64,000 nucleotides of DNA from an uncultured Lactobacillaceae bacterium (GCA_945273735.1 CALYPJ010000006.1:1-64000); one strand, 5' to 3'. Shown: positions 26,091-37,649, counted from the first letter of the stretch. Notes: generated from the sequence alone by a model not told the origin. Numbers and translations are program-made.

Positions 26091-27578
26091 TTATAAAATG
26101 TACTCGCTTAAATCTCTATCTGAAACTATTTTACCAAGTTTATTTTCTACATATTGATCAGTAATTTCAATTCTACCGGTGTTCATTCCTGGTGATTCAA
26201 AAAGAATATCCTCAAGAACTTTTTCTATTACTGTTGCTAGCCTTCGAGCTCCAATATTTTCATTCATCTCGTTTAATTTAGCCGAAATCTGAGCAATTTT
26301 ATCAATTGCTGAATGACTAAAAGTCAATTCAACACCATCTGTTTTAACTAATTCCTCATACTGCTTAATAATTGCATCGTCAGGATCAACTAAAATATGA
26401 CGAAAATCAGATTCAGATAGATTATTTAATTCAACCCTAATTGGAAAGCGCCCTTGTAATTCAGCAATTAGATCACTAGGTTTATTTTGTTCGAAAGCAC
26501 CTGAAGCAATAAATAAAATATGTTCTGTATTTACCATTCCATATTTTGTTTTTATTTCGGAACCTTCTACAATTGGTAAAATATCTCGCTGTACACCTTC
26601 TCGTGATACTTGCCCTGAGTTACGACTACCATCACTAGCTATTTTATCAAATTCATCAATAAAAATAATTCCAGAATTTTCAGCTAAATTAATTGCTTCA
26701 ATATTAACGTCACTAGAATTAATCAATTTCTCTGCTGCTTGATCAGTTAATATTTTTCTTGCTTCCTTTACCTTCATTTTTTTTTCAACAAAACGTGGAG
26801 GAAAAATTCGATCTAACGTTTCTGACATAACAACCCCCATCGATCCCATAGTATCCAATGAAGGGTTTTGGGACTTTTCTTGAACCGGAATAGTCACCAT
26901 TTTATCTTCAAGTTTACCATTTTTTAATTTTTCGCTTACTTCATTTCGATCTTCAATAAGTTTTTTCTTAGCAGCTGCCTCTTCAGCTTCTTTTTGTTCT
27001 GAAGTTTTTTCTGATTTACCATTATTTTGATTAATATCCTTAGGAAAATTAGGAATAGCTTTTGAAGGATCAATTCCTAAAACGTTACCCAACTGATTTA
27101 CAGCAGTAAGAACTTGATTCATTTCAGAATTAGAAGACTCGGTCTTTTTTTCTGGAACTAAATACTTAACCAATTGAGAATTAGCCATTTTTACTGCTTC
27201 ATCAAAAACCGCTTTACGTTTATCTTTTTTTACAATATTAACTGAAATATCTACTAAATCACGCACCATTGATTCAACATCTCGTCCAACATAACCAACC
27301 TCAGTAAATTTAGTAGCTTCTACCTTAATAAAAGGTGCACCTACAATTTTTGCTAATCGACGAGCAATTTCAGTTTTTCCAACTCCAGTAGGACCAATCA
27401 TCATTAAATTTTTAGGTGTAATTGATTCTTGCCATTGACGGCTAAGTTGTAAACGACGATAACGATTGAAAATAGCAATAGCAATAGCCTTTTTAGCTTC
27501 TTTTTGCCCAACAATATATTTATCCAATTCGTTTACAATTTGCTGAGGAGTTAATGGACTTTTAGGATTATTCACCAC
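26091..27578 (-). CDS. hslU: ATP-dependent protease ATPase subunit HslU (ClpY)
   Basis: A 495-residue AAA+ unfoldase that pairs with HslV. Walker [16 protein letters not shown] at about 50-64, Walker [11 protein letters not shown], and the gate motif C-terminus ending SEYIL. The inserted I-domain (about 110-260) is rich in charged residues and includes a Glu/Lys/Ala coiled stretch. The GTG start overlaps hslV by 11 bases. Confidence 0.95.
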   Translation of the reverse strand: MVNNPKSPLTPQQIVNELDKYIVGQKEAKKAIAIAIFNRYRRLQLSRQWQESITPKNLMMIGPTGVGKTEIARRLAKIVGAPFIKVEATKFTEVGYVGRDVESMVRDLVDISVNIVKKDKRKAVFDEAVKMANSQLVKYLVPEKKTESSNSEMNQVLTAVNQLGNVLGIDPSKAIPNFPKDINQNNGKSEKTSEQKEAEEAAAKKKLIEDRNEVSEKLKNGKLEDKMVTIPVQEKSQNPSLDTMGSMGVVMSETLDRIFPPRFVEKKMKVKEARKILTDQAAEKLINSSDVNIEAINLAENSGIIFIDEFDKIASDGSRNSGQVSREGVQRDILPIVEGSEIKTKYGMVNTEHILFIASGAFEQNKPSDLIAELQGRFPIRVELNNLSESDFRHILVDPDDAIIKQYEELVKTDGVELTFSHSAIDKIAQISAKLNEMNENIGARRLATVIEKVLEDILFESPGMNTGRIEITDQYVENKLGKIVSDRDLSEYIL

Positions 27579-28101
27579 GATTTAATACCTCAACTTTAAG
27601 ATTATCATTAGTATAAATATCAATTTCAGAAGCAATTTTAACACTTTTTACAACTATTTCTTCTGGTGATAAATCAGTATTATCTAGCATGGCCATTGCA
27701 GCGGCTTGAGCATAATTACCACCAGAACCAATAGCCAAAACGTCAAACTGCGGTTGAATAATTTCACCATTTCCAGAAATCAATAGCATATCTTTTTTAT
27801 TAGCTACAATTAACATTGCTTCAAGCTTTTGTAAAGCTTGATCCTTACGCCAATCTTGTGCCAATTCAACTGCCGATCTACGTAAATCACCATTATATTT
27901 TTTTAATTTACTTTCAAAGCGATCTTGTAGAGTTACAGCATCAGCTACTCCTCCAGCAAAACCAGAAAGCACTTGATTGTCATAAATACGCCGAATTTTT
28001 TGGGCGTTTCCCTTCATGATGTACTTCTCACCAGCAGTAACTTGACCATCTCCAGCAATTGCTATTTGATGTTTATTTCTTACGATACAAATTGTAGTCA
28101 T
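27568..28101 (-). CDS. hslV: ATP-dependent protease peptidase subunit HslV (ClpQ)
   Basis: A 177-residue proteasome-like peptidase. The N-terminus MTTICIV places a Thr as the catalytic N-terminal residue after Met removal, unlike the Ser of Bacillus CodW. The GDGQVTAG and [15 protein letters not shown] segments are conserved. GAGG lies eight bases before the ATG. It overlaps hslU and follows xerC by nine bases. Confidence 0.95.
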   Translation of the reverse strand: MTTICIVRNKHQIAIAGDGQVTAGEKYIMKGNAQKIRRIYDNQVLSGFAGGVADAVTLQDRFESKLKKYNGDLRRSAVELAQDWRKDQALQKLEAMLIVANKKDMLLISGNGEIIQPQFDVLAIGSGGNYAQAAAMAMLDNTDLSPEEIVVKSVKIASEIDIYTNDNLKVEVLNRGE

Positions 28102-28110
28102 ATTTGAACC

Positions 28111-28992
28111 TCATTTCCTTGGAAAATCTTGATTATAAATTTCTTGTAGTTTTTTTACAGATACATGAGTATAAATTTGAGTTGTATTAATTGATGCATG
28201 ACCTAAAAGCTCCTGAACAATCCTAATATCAGCACCATTATCCAACATATGAGTAGCTAAAGAATGACGCAGAATATGAGGATGGATTCCTGGATGATTA
28301 ATTGCAATTAAAACTCGTTTAAAAATATATTCTAACCCGCGAGAAGTTAATTTATCTCCATGAGAATTTAAAATTAAGAAATCATTAATCTTATTTTTTA
28401 AAATTGCAGGGCGCGCTTTTTTTAAATAAATCTTTAAGATCCGATCAAAATGTTGGTTAAAAGGAACATAGCGATCTTTATTTCCTTTTCCGTGAATTAA
28501 AATCACCTTTAAATTTCGATCAATTTCATTCAATTTTATTTGAATTGCTTCAGAAATCCTAATACCTGTGGAATATAATAATTCAAAAATTAAACGATTT
28601 CTAATTTCTATAGGGGTTTCACAAGGAATTTCATCAATTAATTCATTCATTTCTTTTTGATAAAGAACTTTAGGTAAGTGTTTTGAACGTTTAGAACTTT
28701 TGATTTTTTTTATAGGACTTAAAATTATTAATTCTTGATGAAGTAAATATTGAAAAAAAGAAGCCAAAGCTGATTTCTTGCGATCAATTGAAGCAGACGA
28801 ATATTTTTCATTTAAATGATTCAAATATAAAAAATAATCTTTTTTACTAATATTTATATATTGCTTATCATTAAAATAATTAAAAAAATCATTTAAATCT
28901 CTTTCATAAGCATTAACAGTTTGTTGAGAATAATGTCTTAAATTCTTAATAAAATCTAAAAACTTTTCAATTTGCTTTTGATTTTCACTCAA
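28111..28992 (-). CDS. xerC: Tyrosine recombinase XerC/CodV
   Basis: A 293-residue Xer recombinase for resolving chromosome dimers. The catalytic set is Arg in STGIRISEA, Lys region GKGNKDRYVP, HILRHSLATH (HxxR), LLGHASINTT and YTHV (nucleophile Tyr). The N-terminal SAM-like domain covers about 1-90. Start is TTG 28992 with AGAGG ahead. It is followed by hslVU, as codV-codWX in Bacillus, although codY is not adjacent here. Its partner XerD is at 49.9-50.8 kb. Confidence 0.93.
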   Translation of the reverse strand: MSENQKQIEKFLDFIKNLRHYSQQTVNAYERDLNDFFNYFNDKQYINISKKDYFLYLNHLNEKYSSASIDRKKSALASFFQYLLHQELIILSPIKKIKSSKRSKHLPKVLYQKEMNELIDEIPCETPIEIRNRLIFELLYSTGIRISEAIQIKLNEIDRNLKVILIHGKGNKDRYVPFNQHFDRILKIYLKKARPAILKNKINDFLILNSHGDKLTSRGLEYIFKRVLIAINHPGIHPHILRHSLATHMLDNGADIRIVQELLGHASINTTQIYTHVSVKKLQEIYNQDFPRK

Positions 28993-28996
28993 TAAC

Positions 28997-30295
28997 TTAT
29001 ACCTCTAGTTCTTGAACTATTTTTAAAGCACGCTGAGCCATAATATTTCTCCGCTCAATTTTATTTTTCACCTTTACATTTAAAGGAGATATGATCCCAA
29101 AATTAGCATTCATTGGTTGAAAATGTTTTGAATCAGCATTGGCTACATAATTTCCCATGGCTCCAAGCATTGTTTTAGAACTTAAATTAAATTCTTTTTT
29201 GTTCAATTGTTGATAAAGGGCTAAAGCAGCTACTAAACCACTACCTGCACTTTCCACATATCCTTCCACCCCAGTAATTTGTCCTGCAAAGTATATTTGT
29301 GATTGTTTTCTTAATTGATAATTTGCCGTTAGTAAATGTGGTGAGTTAATAAATGTATTACGATGCATAACCCCGTATCTTACAAAACTAACATCCTTTA
29401 AACCTGGAATTAAATGAAAAACTCTTTTTTGTTCACCCCATTTTAAATGAGTTTGAAAACCCACCAAATTATACATAGATTTAGATACATTGTCCTGTCT
29501 TAACTGAACAACTGCATAAGGCAATTCACCATTAGGTTTTTCTAAACCTACTGGTTTTAACGGACCAAAAAGCAAAGTTTTTTTGCCTCTCCGAGCCATT
29601 TCTTCTATTGGCATACAACCTTCAAAATATTTATTATCCTCAAAATTATGTAGCTGAACTGTTTCCGCGGTTACAAGCGCTTGATAGAAAATGTCAAACT
29701 GTCTTTTGTCCATAGGACAATTTAAATATGCTGCTTCTCCTTTATCGTAACGAGACTTTTCGTAAACAAAATTATAATCTATTAAATTATTTGAAATAAT
29801 TGGCGCCGCAGCATCAAAAAAGAACAACTGATTTTCACCAGTAAGTTCTTTAATAGTCTGCGTTAAACCAGGAGAAGTTAAAGGTCCTGTAGCAATAATT
29901 GTTGGATTATTACCAATTGAAGTTACCTCGTCATTGATAATTTCAACATTAGGTAATGCCTTAATCGTATTTGTAATACTTTTAGAAAAGCTATCACGGT
30001 CTACCGCCAAAGCACTTCCAGCTGGAACTTGGTGTGTATCAGCGGCACGAATTACTAATGAGTCTAATTCCCGCATCTCAGCTTTTAATAATCCTACACC
30101 ATTTGTAATGTCATTAGAACGTAAAGAATTAGTGCAAACCAACTCTGCAAAATAATTTGTATGATGTGCAGGCGTCATTTTTTTATCTCGCATTTCAAAC
30201 AGCCGAACCGATATACCTCTTTTAGCTAGTTGGTAAGCTGCCTCAGACCCTGCCAAACCAGCACCAATAATATCAACCTGTACACGTTCATCCAT
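28997..30295 (-). CDS. trmFO: tRNA U54 methyltransferase TrmFO
   Basis: A 432-residue flavoprotein that makes 5-methyluridine at position 54 of tRNA using methylene-tetrahydrofolate. FAD motif [18 protein letters not shown] at about 9-26, the CTNSLRSN Cys segment, and [11 protein letters not shown] near the end are diagnostic. The start touches the topA stop. This and the DHFR in the window both draw on folate. Confidence 0.95.
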   Translation of the reverse strand: MDERVQVDIIGAGLAGSEAAYQLAKRGISVRLFEMRDKKMTPAHHTNYFAELVCTNSLRSNDITNGVGLLKAEMRELDSLVIRAADTHQVPAGSALAVDRDSFSKSITNTIKALPNVEIINDEVTSIGNNPTIIATGPLTSPGLTQTIKELTGENQLFFFDAAAPIISNNLIDYNFVYEKSRYDKGEAAYLNCPMDKRQFDIFYQALVTAETVQLHNFEDNKYFEGCMPIEEMARRGKKTLLFGPLKPVGLEKPNGELPYAVVQLRQDNVSKSMYNLVGFQTHLKWGEQKRVFHLIPGLKDVSFVRYGVMHRNTFINSPHLLTANYQLRKQSQIYFAGQITGVEGYVESAGSGLVAALALYQQLNKKEFNLSSKTMLGAMGNYVANADSKHFQPMNANFGIISPLNVKVKNKIERRNIMAQRALKIVQELEV

Positions 30296-32391
30296 TATTT
30301 TTGCACCTCTTCAGCATAATCACCATTAGGACAAATAACTTGTAAAACATTTTTAGTTTTTTTCTCAACCAAGTAATGATTACAATTAGGACAATTTCGA
30401 GGTACTGGTTTATCCCAAGAATTAAATTCACATTTAGGGTAACGGGAACATCCATAAAACAAGCGATTACGTTTGGTATGTTTTTCAATTACTTCTCCCT
30501 TTTTACATACAGGGCAAATAACTCCAATTTCTTTAACTACAGCACGTGTATAACGACAATCTGGAAAGCGACTACAAGCAATAAATTTACCATATCGTCC
30601 CATTTTATAAACTAATGGTGCACCACACTCAGGACAATTTTCAGATACTAATTGCTGTTTAAAAGCAATTTTTTCAATCTTTTGATCAGCATTTTCAACT
30701 TCTGGCTCAAATTTTTGATAAAATTTATCAACAGTTGAAACCCAATTACTAATACCTTTTTCAATATTATCTAAATTTGTTTCAATATCAGCAGTAAAAC
30801 CTGTATTTACAATTTCAGGGAAAAATTCTTCTATAATACTATTAACAATCTTACCTAAATCAGTTGGTTCAAAACGTTTAGCATTTAATTTTACGTAATA
30901 TCTTTTTTGCAAAGTATCGATAATTGGCGAAAATGTTGATGGTCGCCCAACACCATTTTCCTCTAATGTTTTAACCAAACTAGCCTCACTATATCTTGAA
31001 GGGGGTTGAGTAAAATGTTGATCAGGATCTAACTTAATTAATTTAACCTGGTCATCTTTTTTTAAATCTGGAAGCTTACCATCTGTTTTCTCATTTACAT
31101 CTTTATAAACTTTAGTGTAACCTGGAAAAACTAATTTAGAACCTTTAATTTGAAATTGAATATCATTTTGAGTAACTGTAGCATTAACACTATCATATAC
31201 CGCATTTGCCATTTGACTAGCCAAAAAGCGATCCCAAATTAAAGAATATAATCGAAATTGGTCCCGTGATAAAACAGTTTTTAATGATTGAGGAGTTCTC
31301 AAAACCGAACTTGGTCGAATTGCTTCATGGGCATCTTGAACCTTTTCATTTTTATTATTTTTTGCAATGCTATGGCCAACGTAATCTTTTCCATATTTTT
31401 CTTCTATATATTGATGTGCTTCATTAATAGCTACAGGAGATACTCGCACAGAATCAGTACGCATATATGTAATTAAACCAGCATGCCCAGTTTTTCCACC
31501 CAAATTAACTCCTTCATAAAGTTGCTGAGCTAACATCATTGTTTTTTTAGTATGAAAATTTAATTTTCTATTAGCAACTTGTTGAAGAGTTGAAGTCGTA
31601 AAAGCTGGTAATGGATTTTTTCGTATGTTTCGTGCTTTGACATCAGAAACAGTAAAATAATCTTTAATCTTAATTTTTTTTATGATTGCTTTGACATCTT
31701 TTTGGCGATTTAATTCTAATTTTTTACCATTAATTCCAACAAATTGACCTATAAAGGCCTCTGTCCCCTTTTTAAAATGACCTAAAATAGTCCAGTATTC
31801 TTTAGGGACAAAATGGTCGATCTCTTTTTGCCGATCAATAATTAATTTTAATGCAACTGATTGAACACGCCCCGCTGAAAGACCTTTTTTTACTTTTCGC
31901 CATAAAATAGGACTAATCGAATAGCCAACAATTCGATCTAAAACTCGTCGAGCTTGTTGCGCATCAACCAAATTCATATCAATTTTTCTTGGATTTTTAA
32001 AAGCTTCTTTTACTGTATCTTTAGTAATTTCATTAAAAACCACCCGATTTTTTGCATCTTTTTCTAAACCTAAAATATGACTTACATGCCAAGCTATAGC
32101 TTCTCCTTCACGATCAGGGTCAGAAGCCAAATAAATTTTTTTAGCTTTCGCTGCTTCTTTTTTTAAGTCCTTAATAATAGGACCTTTTCCGCGAATTGAA
32201 ATATATTCTGGTTTAAAATGATGTGAAATATCAACTCCCATTTTACTTTTTGGTAAATCGCGAATGTGACCTTTAGAGGCCACTACATGATATTGACGCC
32301 CTAAATAACGTTCAATCGTTTTAGCTTTAGTTGGTGATTCAACGATGACTAAATTTTTTTTGTTGGTTCGTTTTTTTGTCGAATTAACCAT
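30295..32391 (-). CDS. topA: DNA topoisomerase I
   Basis: A 698-residue type IA topoisomerase that relaxes negative supercoils. [19 protein letters not shown] near residue 13 and [12 protein letters not shown]; active Tyr in [12 protein letters not shown]. Three C-terminal zinc-ribbon-like units: CPECGAPL with CSRFPDC, CPVCKKG with CSRYPKC, and a degenerate CPNCNHYL with ICPNGD. Between dprA and trmFO, the usual order. Confidence 0.96.
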   Translation of the reverse strand: MVNSTKKRTNKKNLVIVESPTKAKTIERYLGRQYHVVASKGHIRDLPKSKMGVDISHHFKPEYISIRGKGPIIKDLKKEAAKAKKIYLASDPDREGEAIAWHVSHILGLEKDAKNRVVFNEITKDTVKEAFKNPRKIDMNLVDAQQARRVLDRIVGYSISPILWRKVKKGLSAGRVQSVALKLIIDRQKEIDHFVPKEYWTILGHFKKGTEAFIGQFVGINGKKLELNRQKDVKAIIKKIKIKDYFTVSDVKARNIRKNPLPAFTTSTLQQVANRKLNFHTKKTMMLAQQLYEGVNLGGKTGHAGLITYMRTDSVRVSPVAINEAHQYIEEKYGKDYVGHSIAKNNKNEKVQDAHEAIRPSSVLRTPQSLKTVLSRDQFRLYSLIWDRFLASQMANAVYDSVNATVTQNDIQFQIKGSKLVFPGYTKVYKDVNEKTDGKLPDLKKDDQVKLIKLDPDQHFTQPPSRYSEASLVKTLEENGVGRPSTFSPIIDTLQKRYYVKLNAKRFEPTDLGKIVNSIIEEFFPEIVNTGFTADIETNLDNIEKGISNWVSTVDKFYQKFEPEVENADQKIEKIAFKQQLVSENCPECGAPLVYKMGRYGKFIACSRFPDCRYTRAVVKEIGVICPVCKKGEVIEKHTKRNRLFYGCSRYPKCEFNSWDKPVPRNCPNCNHYLVEKKTKNVLQVICPNGDYAEEVQK

Positions 32392-32422
32392 TTAAAATTA
32401 TCCAATCTTTTAGAAATTCATA

Positions 32423-32451
32423 TATGTAAATAAGAATACTACTATTGTCAA
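32423..32451 (-). promoter_or_regulatory. Promoter of topA
   Basis: TTGACA, 17-base spacer, TACATA on the minus strand, 31 bp before the topA ATG. The -35 is perfect, the -10 weak. Confidence 0.5.
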
Positions 32452-32457
32452 ATAAAT

Positions 32458-33318
32458 TTACTCATAGTACCGCAACTCGGTTAAAATATCCTTAGGATTT
32501 AAAACTAATTTTGCCCCTGCTTGAATTAATTCATTTGAACCAGTCATTAAAGGATCACTAGCTAAACCTGGCAAGGCAAAAATTTCACGATTATTCTGTA
32601 AAGCTAGATTAGCTGTAATTAAACTTCCGGAATGATGTTTAGCACTCGCTACTAATACTCCTTGAACTAATCCTGCTATGATTCGATTACGTTGAGGAAA
32701 ATGAAATCTCCGTGGTGGTTGATCAAATACATATTCGGAAATTAATAAATGATTTCTTGAAATATTTTTTTGAAGCCACTTGTTTTCTAAAGGATAAAAT
32801 TGACCAACCCCTGATCCAATAACTGCAATGACAGAACCGCCTTGTTCCATTGCAGTAGTTAAAGCAACAGTATCAATTCCACGAGCCAAACCACTCACAA
32901 TTGTAACCTTATCTTTTACAAATTCAGGACTAAACGATTTAATTATCCTTCCAACTGCAGCTGAATGGATACGCCCTCCTACAATTCCTAAACATTTTGT
33001 TTTTAAAAGTCTAATATCTCCTAAATAACTTAAAACATAAGGCGGATTATAACTTTCTTTTAACCTTAAAGGATAATCATTATCCAATATAGTTAAATAA
33101 TTTAAATTTCCCAAAGGAAGTTCATTCAATACCATTCTTTCCCAAAATTCACGAAATTGATTAATTTTTTTAGAAGATAATTGTGAAAAACAAACAACTT
33201 CATCCCAATCTAGACTTTCTCGTTGAGAATGCTTTTGATACCTTAATAAGGAACAGTAATTAACTTTAGTAAAAGTTTGGCTCAAAAATCCAGCTATAAA
33301 AATTTTACGTAATTTCAA
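32458..33318 (-). CDS. dprA: DNA processing protein DprA
   Basis: A 286-residue DprA, which binds incoming single-stranded DNA and loads RecA in natural transformation. The Rossmann-like core shows LGIVGGRIHSAAVG, VSGLARGIDTVA, VIAVIGSGVGQFYP, FPQRNRIIAGL and SGSLITANLAL. It lacks the C-terminal winged helix of longer members. It lies between rnhB and topA. No other competence gene is in the window. Confidence 0.94.
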   Translation of the reverse strand: MKLRKIFIAGFLSQTFTKVNYCSLLRYQKHSQRESLDWDEVVCFSQLSSKKINQFREFWERMVLNELPLGNLNYLTILDNDYPLRLKESYNPPYVLSYLGDIRLLKTKCLGIVGGRIHSAAVGRIIKSFSPEFVKDKVTIVSGLARGIDTVALTTAMEQGGSVIAVIGSGVGQFYPLENKWLQKNISRNHLLISEYVFDQPPRRFHFPQRNRIIAGLVQGVLVASAKHHSGSLITANLALQNNREIFALPGLASDPLMTGSNELIQAGAKLVLNPKDILTELRYYE

Positions 33319-33356
33319 ATCTTTCCTCCATATATTGTTTAATTAATATTATGTAA

Positions 33357-34157
33357 TTACGTAAATTTATCTTTAATATTTTTTACTGGAGCAAAACTTA
33401 AACGGTGAATTGGAGAAATTCCATATTTTTTTAAAGCTTCCAAGTGAGTTTTAGTACCATAACCTTTATTTTTATTAAAACCATATTCCGGATAAAAGTA
33501 ATGATATCTAACCATTAAATGATCCCGATAAACTTTAGCAACAATACTAGCAGCACCAATACTAACACTGCAACTATCACCTTTAATAATATCAGTTTGA
33601 TGAATTAAAGAATTCAGATGAATTGCATCAACTAGCAATTCTTGAGGTTGAGGTTTTATTTTTTTTACTGCTTGAACCATTCCGAGACGACTAGCTTCAA
33701 GAATATTAATTTTATCTATAGTTTGTACAGAAATTATTGCAATACTATAAGCTAAAGCTTGTTCTTTAATTTTAGAAGCCAGCAATTCACGCTTTTTTGA
33801 AGATAATTTTTTAGAATCATCAATTCCTAAAATCGGTCTTTTAGGATCCATAATTACAGCAGCACAGACCACTGGACCAGCTAAACAACCTCTTCCTACT
33901 TCATCTAAACCTGCAACAATTTTTTGTTGTTGCCAAAATTTCTGCTCATAATAACATTTCTTATTATATTCATGTTTTTGTTTATCAATAAGTTGTTGTT
34001 GTAATTTATAATTTTTATATAATTTCTGTACGCTTTTTCTTGAATCATTAACTAATGCCTGTAAAAAAAGAGGTGATACCGTTGATTCAGTTAACCTCTT
34101 ATTAATCTGTGCCACTGTTAAATGTTCAATTTGGTTGTTCAAGAGTGATTCTTCCAT
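33357..34157 (-). CDS. rnhB: Ribonuclease HII
   Basis: RNase HII, which cuts RNA-DNA hybrids and single ribonucleotides. The catalytic core has GLDEVGRGCLAGPVV (first Asp-Glu), DDSKKLS and the late VDAIH. The frame is open from 34229, but that would overlap rbgA by 104 bases; I prefer ATG 34157 (266 residues), or TTG 34142, which has GGAAG at a good distance. The Lys/Gln-rich N-terminal segment (about 30-80) is as in the Bacillus protein. Confidence 0.92.
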   Translation of the reverse strand: MEESLLNNQIEHLTVAQINKRLTESTVSPLFLQALVNDSRKSVQKLYKNYKLQQQLIDKQKHEYNKKCYYEQKFWQQQKIVAGLDEVGRGCLAGPVVCAAVIMDPKRPILGIDDSKKLSSKKRELLASKIKEQALAYSIAIISVQTIDKINILEASRLGMVQAVKKIKPQPQELLVDAIHLNSLIHQTDIIKGDSCSVSIGAASIVAKVYRDHLMVRYHYFYPEYGFNKNKGYGTKTHLEALKKYGISPIHRLSFAPVKNIKDKFT

Positions 34158-34932
34158 ATTTATTTTTTCTAAATTTACTAATAATTTCCTCAGCTTTTTT
34201 TTCTGGATTTGAATAATGTTTATTCTCAACCAATATTTTCCAAGAATTTATTCCTTCAAAATATGTCTGAGATACGTGAGGATAATCCGTACTTAACAAA
34301 TTAAGCAAAAAATCAACCACTTTTTCGGGATCATAAATATAATTTGCAATTGAATTCAACAACGCAATTTTAAAACCAGTAGTTTCTGAATCAAATTTTG
34401 GCCAAAGCATTCCTGGAGTATCTAAAATTTTAAATTGATCATTTATCTTATACCATAACAATTTTCTAGTTAATCCAGGTTTATTTTGAACTTGGGCTAC
34501 GTTTTTTTGTACTAAATGATTCAAAAGTGTTGATTTACCTACATTAGGAATACCAATAATACCTGCTCGAATAGGAATATTTTTTATTCCTAAATTAACA
34601 TAGCGCTTTTTTTTCGTATAAACTAAAGTTTGTGATGTTTTAATTAAATTTCGTAGTCCTTTTCCTTTTTGAGCATTAATTAACAAAGCTGTATCGTCTT
34701 TTTTTCTAAAATAGTCCAACCATTTTTGGGTAATAGCAGAATCTGCTAAATCATTTTTATTAAGTAAATATATTTTAGGTTTACTTTCAAAAACTTCTAA
34801 CAAGAAAGAGTTAAGGGAACTTTTGGGTGCTCGTGCATCAAGTAAAACTAGAACAACATCAATCTCCTTTATTCGTTCAGCTAACAATCTTTTTGTTTTG
34901 GCCATATGACCCGGATACCATTCTCCCGTCAT
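34126..34932 (-). CDS. rbgA: Ribosome biogenesis GTPase RbgA (YlqF)
   Basis: A 268-residue circularly permuted GTPase for late 50S assembly. G4 LNKNDL comes before G1 GIPNVGKSTLLN and G3 DTPGM, the permuted order that defines YlqF. It starts with WYPGHMAKTKR, the family's N-terminus. A C-terminal helical RNA-binding part follows. It abuts the lepB stop and overlaps rnhB. Confidence 0.95.
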   Translation of the reverse strand: MTGEWYPGHMAKTKRLLAERIKEIDVVLVLLDARAPKSSLNSFLLEVFESKPKIYLLNKNDLADSAITQKWLDYFRKKDDTALLINAQKGKGLRNLIKTSQTLVYTKKKRYVNLGIKNIPIRAGIIGIPNVGKSTLLNHLVQKNVAQVQNKPGLTRKLLWYKINDQFKILDTPGMLWPKFDSETTGFKIALLNSIANYIYDPEKVVDFLLNLLSTDYPHVSQTYFEGINSWKILVENKHYSNPEKKAEEIISKFRKNKYGRITLEQPN

Positions 34933-35552
34933 CAGAATAACCTAAAACGAGTTAAAGGAGCAAATCGAAAAAAAACTATCCCATTAATTCGTTCTTTTTT
35001 AACGAATCCAAAATACCGGCTATCCGAAGAGTGAGCTCGATTATCTCCCATTACAAAATAACTACCTGAAGGAACTTTCTTTGCATGATTGGTAGCTACT
35101 AAATCAGCCATATTGAAGTCAAAAGTCATATTTTTCTCACCATTTATTTTATTAATAAATTTTTCTGGATACTTTTTATTGTTTATATATAAAGAATTAT
35201 TTTTAAAAGAAACATGATCTCCAGGTAACCCGATTACTCTCTTAATAAAATGATCCTTTGAATTAATTCCGACAAAACCTTGTGGTGGTTGAAAAACAAT
35301 TATATTAAACCTCTTTATTTTTCCAAACTTTCTTAAAACACATTTATCTTTATCATTAAATGTAGGCTGCATGGAATCACCATCAACAATTGAAGTTTTA
35401 AAGAAAAAAGTAAAAACAATTAAAACAATCAAAACATTAATTACTGAAAGAAAAAGCAACTGTAAATAATATAATAAACGTTCGGTTTTACTTGCCTGCT
35501 TTTTTATGTAAAGACGACGAGCACGGCTCTTTACCGCTGTGTAACGCACCAT
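34932..35552 (-). CDS. lepB: Signal peptidase I
   Basis: A 206-residue type I signal peptidase that cleaves secretory leaders outside the membrane. One membrane helix (about 27-51) is followed by the catalytic Ser60 in GDSMQPT and Lys104 in HFIKRVIGLPGD; the SPase box GDNRAHSSDSRYFG is near the C-terminus. The basic N-terminus is cytoplasmic. It lies 22 bp after ctpA and touches rbgA. Confidence 0.95.
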   Translation of the reverse strand: MVRYTAVKSRARRLYIKKQASKTERLLYYLQLLFLSVINVLIVLIVFTFFFKTSIVDGDSMQPTFNDKDKCVLRKFGKIKRFNIIVFQPPQGFVGINSKDHFIKRVIGLPGDHVSFKNNSLYINNKKYPEKFINKINGEKNMTFDFNMADLVATNHAKKVPSGSYFVMGDNRAHSSDSRYFGFVKKERINGIVFFRFAPLTRFRLF

Positions 35553-35574
35553 TTATTTATTCACCTGTTTGCTA

Positions 35575-37044
35575 TTATTTTTGTAATATTTCAATTGCTT
35601 TTTTTTGCATTGGATCTTGTTTTTTTGCAAGTTCACTTAATGAACGAATAATTTCCTGAATAGTGCTTTCATCAATTTTTCCCGAAACATTAATTTCTCG
35701 TTTGGATTGAAAGCTTCTAATAGCCTGAGACGTTTTTTCATCAAAAATTCCCTTTTCATTTCCGGGTTCAAAACCTAAAACAATTAACCCTTTTTGAACA
35801 GACTTTATATTGTTAGAAACGTCTCCTTGTTTCAATGGCTGTTTAATGTCATTTAAAACTATATTAGTATAATCAGGATAATGAACTTCATAATCAGGTT
35901 TAACACCGTGATTATTAATCCAATTACCATCAGGTGTAAGCCATTTAGCAACAGTCATTTTTAATTCAGCCTTATCTGGTAAAGCAACCACAGACTGAAC
36001 CGTACCTTTACCAAAAGAAGTTGTTCCGACAACAGGAACATTATTATGTTTTAATGCCGCAGTAAAAATTTCAGCAGCACTAGCACTATCACCATCAATT
36101 AAAACAATTGAAGGTTCCTTTACTTTAAATCCCTGATCATAATTTTTATTGGCTCGATAAATCTTTAAATCAGATTTTTTACGACCTTGAACTTGCATAA
36201 TTGGCATCCCATCTTTCAGAAAACAACTGGATAAAGATAAAGCTTGTTTTAATTCTCCTCCAGGATTTCCCCTCATATCTATGATTAGTTTTGTAGCTCC
36301 TTCTTTTCGTAATTTAATTATTGACTTTTTAAATTCATCAAAAGTTGGATTTGAAAAAGATGAAACAGAAACTAAACCAATTTGAGAATTTATCATTTTT
36401 GATTTAACTGTTTCAATAGGAATTGTATTACGTACCATATTAAAATTAAGTTCTTGATCACCTCGTTTAACAGTAACCAAAACTTTAGTACCTTTTTCTC
36501 CTCGAATTAACTTTGTTGCCTCAGTAGGTTGTTTACCTATGACAGATTTACCATCTACTTTAATAATAATATCTTTTGCATGGATTCCAGCTTTTTTAGC
36601 AGGAGACCCGTCAATGACACTATCAACAACTAAAAATTTGTTTTTTTCCATTACAGTTATTCCAATACCAACAATACTAGAAGAAATAGTTTCATTTAAT
36701 GATTGGGCTTCTTTAGAATCAAGGTATGAAGTATAAGGATCATTTAAACTGTCCAGCATCCCTTTAATTGATCCTTTATCTAAATTATTTTCATCGACAG
36801 GTTTATAGTAACGCTTTTTTATTAATGTTTTTACTGCTTCGACATAATTAGAATTACTTGAATTACTTTGAGATACATCATTTCTAGGGGATTCAGATAC
36901 TTTATTTAATTGTTCATGGGGTATAAAGAAACCAATTAAAATTCCAATACCTAAAATTAATAAGCTAACTAAAATATTCCGTACTTTATCATGCTTAGAA
37001 ATATTTTTTTGAGATTTAAAATCTTGATTAAATTTATCTTCCAC
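35575..37044 (-). CDS. S41 carboxyl-terminal processing protease (CtpA)
   Basis: A 489-residue cell-surface protease. It has an N-terminal membrane anchor (about 24-44), a PDZ domain (about 115-195, GIGITVMEKN..DIIKVDG), the S41 core with catalytic Ser in DGDSASAAEIF and Lys in FGKGTVQS, and a C-terminal peptidoglycan-binding_1 domain (about 395-465). GTG start is preceded by GGAG. Targets are unknown. It belongs to the degV-lipase-ypmS-ctpA-lepB run of envelope genes. Confidence 0.92.
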   Translation of the reverse strand: MEDKFNQDFKSQKNISKHDKVRNILVSLLILGIGILIGFFIPHEQLNKVSESPRNDVSQSNSSNSNYVEAVKTLIKKRYYKPVDENNLDKGSIKGMLDSLNDPYTSYLDSKEAQSLNETISSSIVGIGITVMEKNKFLVVDSVIDGSPAKKAGIHAKDIIIKVDGKSVIGKQPTEATKLIRGEKGTKVLVTVKRGDQELNFNMVRNTIPIETVKSKMINSQIGLVSVSSFSNPTFDEFKKSIIKLRKEGATKLIIDMRGNPGGELKQALSLSSCFLKDGMPIMQVQGRKKSDLKIYRANKNYDQGFKVKEPSIVLIDGDSASAAEIFTAALKHNNVPVVGTTSFGKGTVQSVVALPDKAELKMTVAKWLTPDGNWINNHGVKPDYEVHYPDYTNIVLNDIKQPLKQGDVSNNIKSVQKGLIVLGFEPGNEKGIFDEKTSQAIRSFQSKREINVSGKIDESTIQEIIRSLSELAKKQDPMQKKAIEILQK

Positions 37045-37053
37045 TATAATCTC

Positions 37054-37644
37054 CTATTGCTTAAGGTATCCATTCAAAATGATGCGATCATTTGCCAAAT
37101 CCACCGTATCAATTTTAAAACTCATATTTTTATTTACTCGTACTTTATCTAAAGCCATTATTATTTCTACTTTCTTTGAATCAATTGTAATAAAATGAGG
37201 CAATTTTATTTGAGCTTGAATCAATTGTAAAATTCTTTCTAAAGAAATACTTAAATTTCCCATAGAAACAACTTTAGGTTTTAATAATAGATCTTTATTT
37301 TTTAAAACAGCAACATCCATAATCATATTAAAAGGCAAAGTTTGTCCAAAAATCTTAATACTACCTGTCAGCTGAGCATTATCATCTAAATTAAAATTTA
37401 AGTTCAAATCTTTTGAATTCATTTGATTCAAATAATGATTAACTATGCTTTTAAATTGCTTTTTCGTCATTAACACTTGAAAATTAGGACTACCCTTTGA
37501 TATTTGAGAACTTTGAGGTAATGTTTGTTTCGGCTTCTCCAAAAAGAGGCGAGTATAAAGAAAAATTCCACCACCAACAATTATTGCAACTAATCCAAGA
37601 AAAAGCCATTTCCATATATTTATTGAATTCTTCTTTTTATTCAT
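37054..37644 (-). CDS. YpmS-like membrane-anchored protein (DUF2140)
   Basis: About 196 residues. A single membrane segment near the N-terminus (IWKWLFLGLVAIIVGGGIFLY) is followed by an extracellular domain of the DUF2140 type (ends IILNGYLKQ, with VDLANDRI). Bacillus YpmS is of unknown function. I place the start at ATG 37644, seven to eight bases after AGGTG, instead of the in-frame GTG at 37653. It follows the SGNH lipase gene and leads into ctpA. Confidence 0.85.
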   Translation of the reverse strand: MNKKKNSINIWKWLFLGLVAIIVGGGIFLYTRLFLEKPKQTLPQSSQISKGSPNFQVLMTKKQFKSIVNHYLNQMNSKDLNLNFNLDDNAQLTGSIKIFGQTLPFNMIMDVAVLKNKDLLLKPKVVSMGNLSISLERILQLIQAQIKLPHFITIDSKKVEIIMALDKVRVNKNMSFKIDTVDLANDRIILNGYLKQ

Positions 37645-37649
37645 AATTA

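Noticed and set aside
30288..32391. Internal plus- and minus-strand ORFs inside topA (for example 31288-31476)
   Set aside because: They lie in other frames of topA and have no independent signals.
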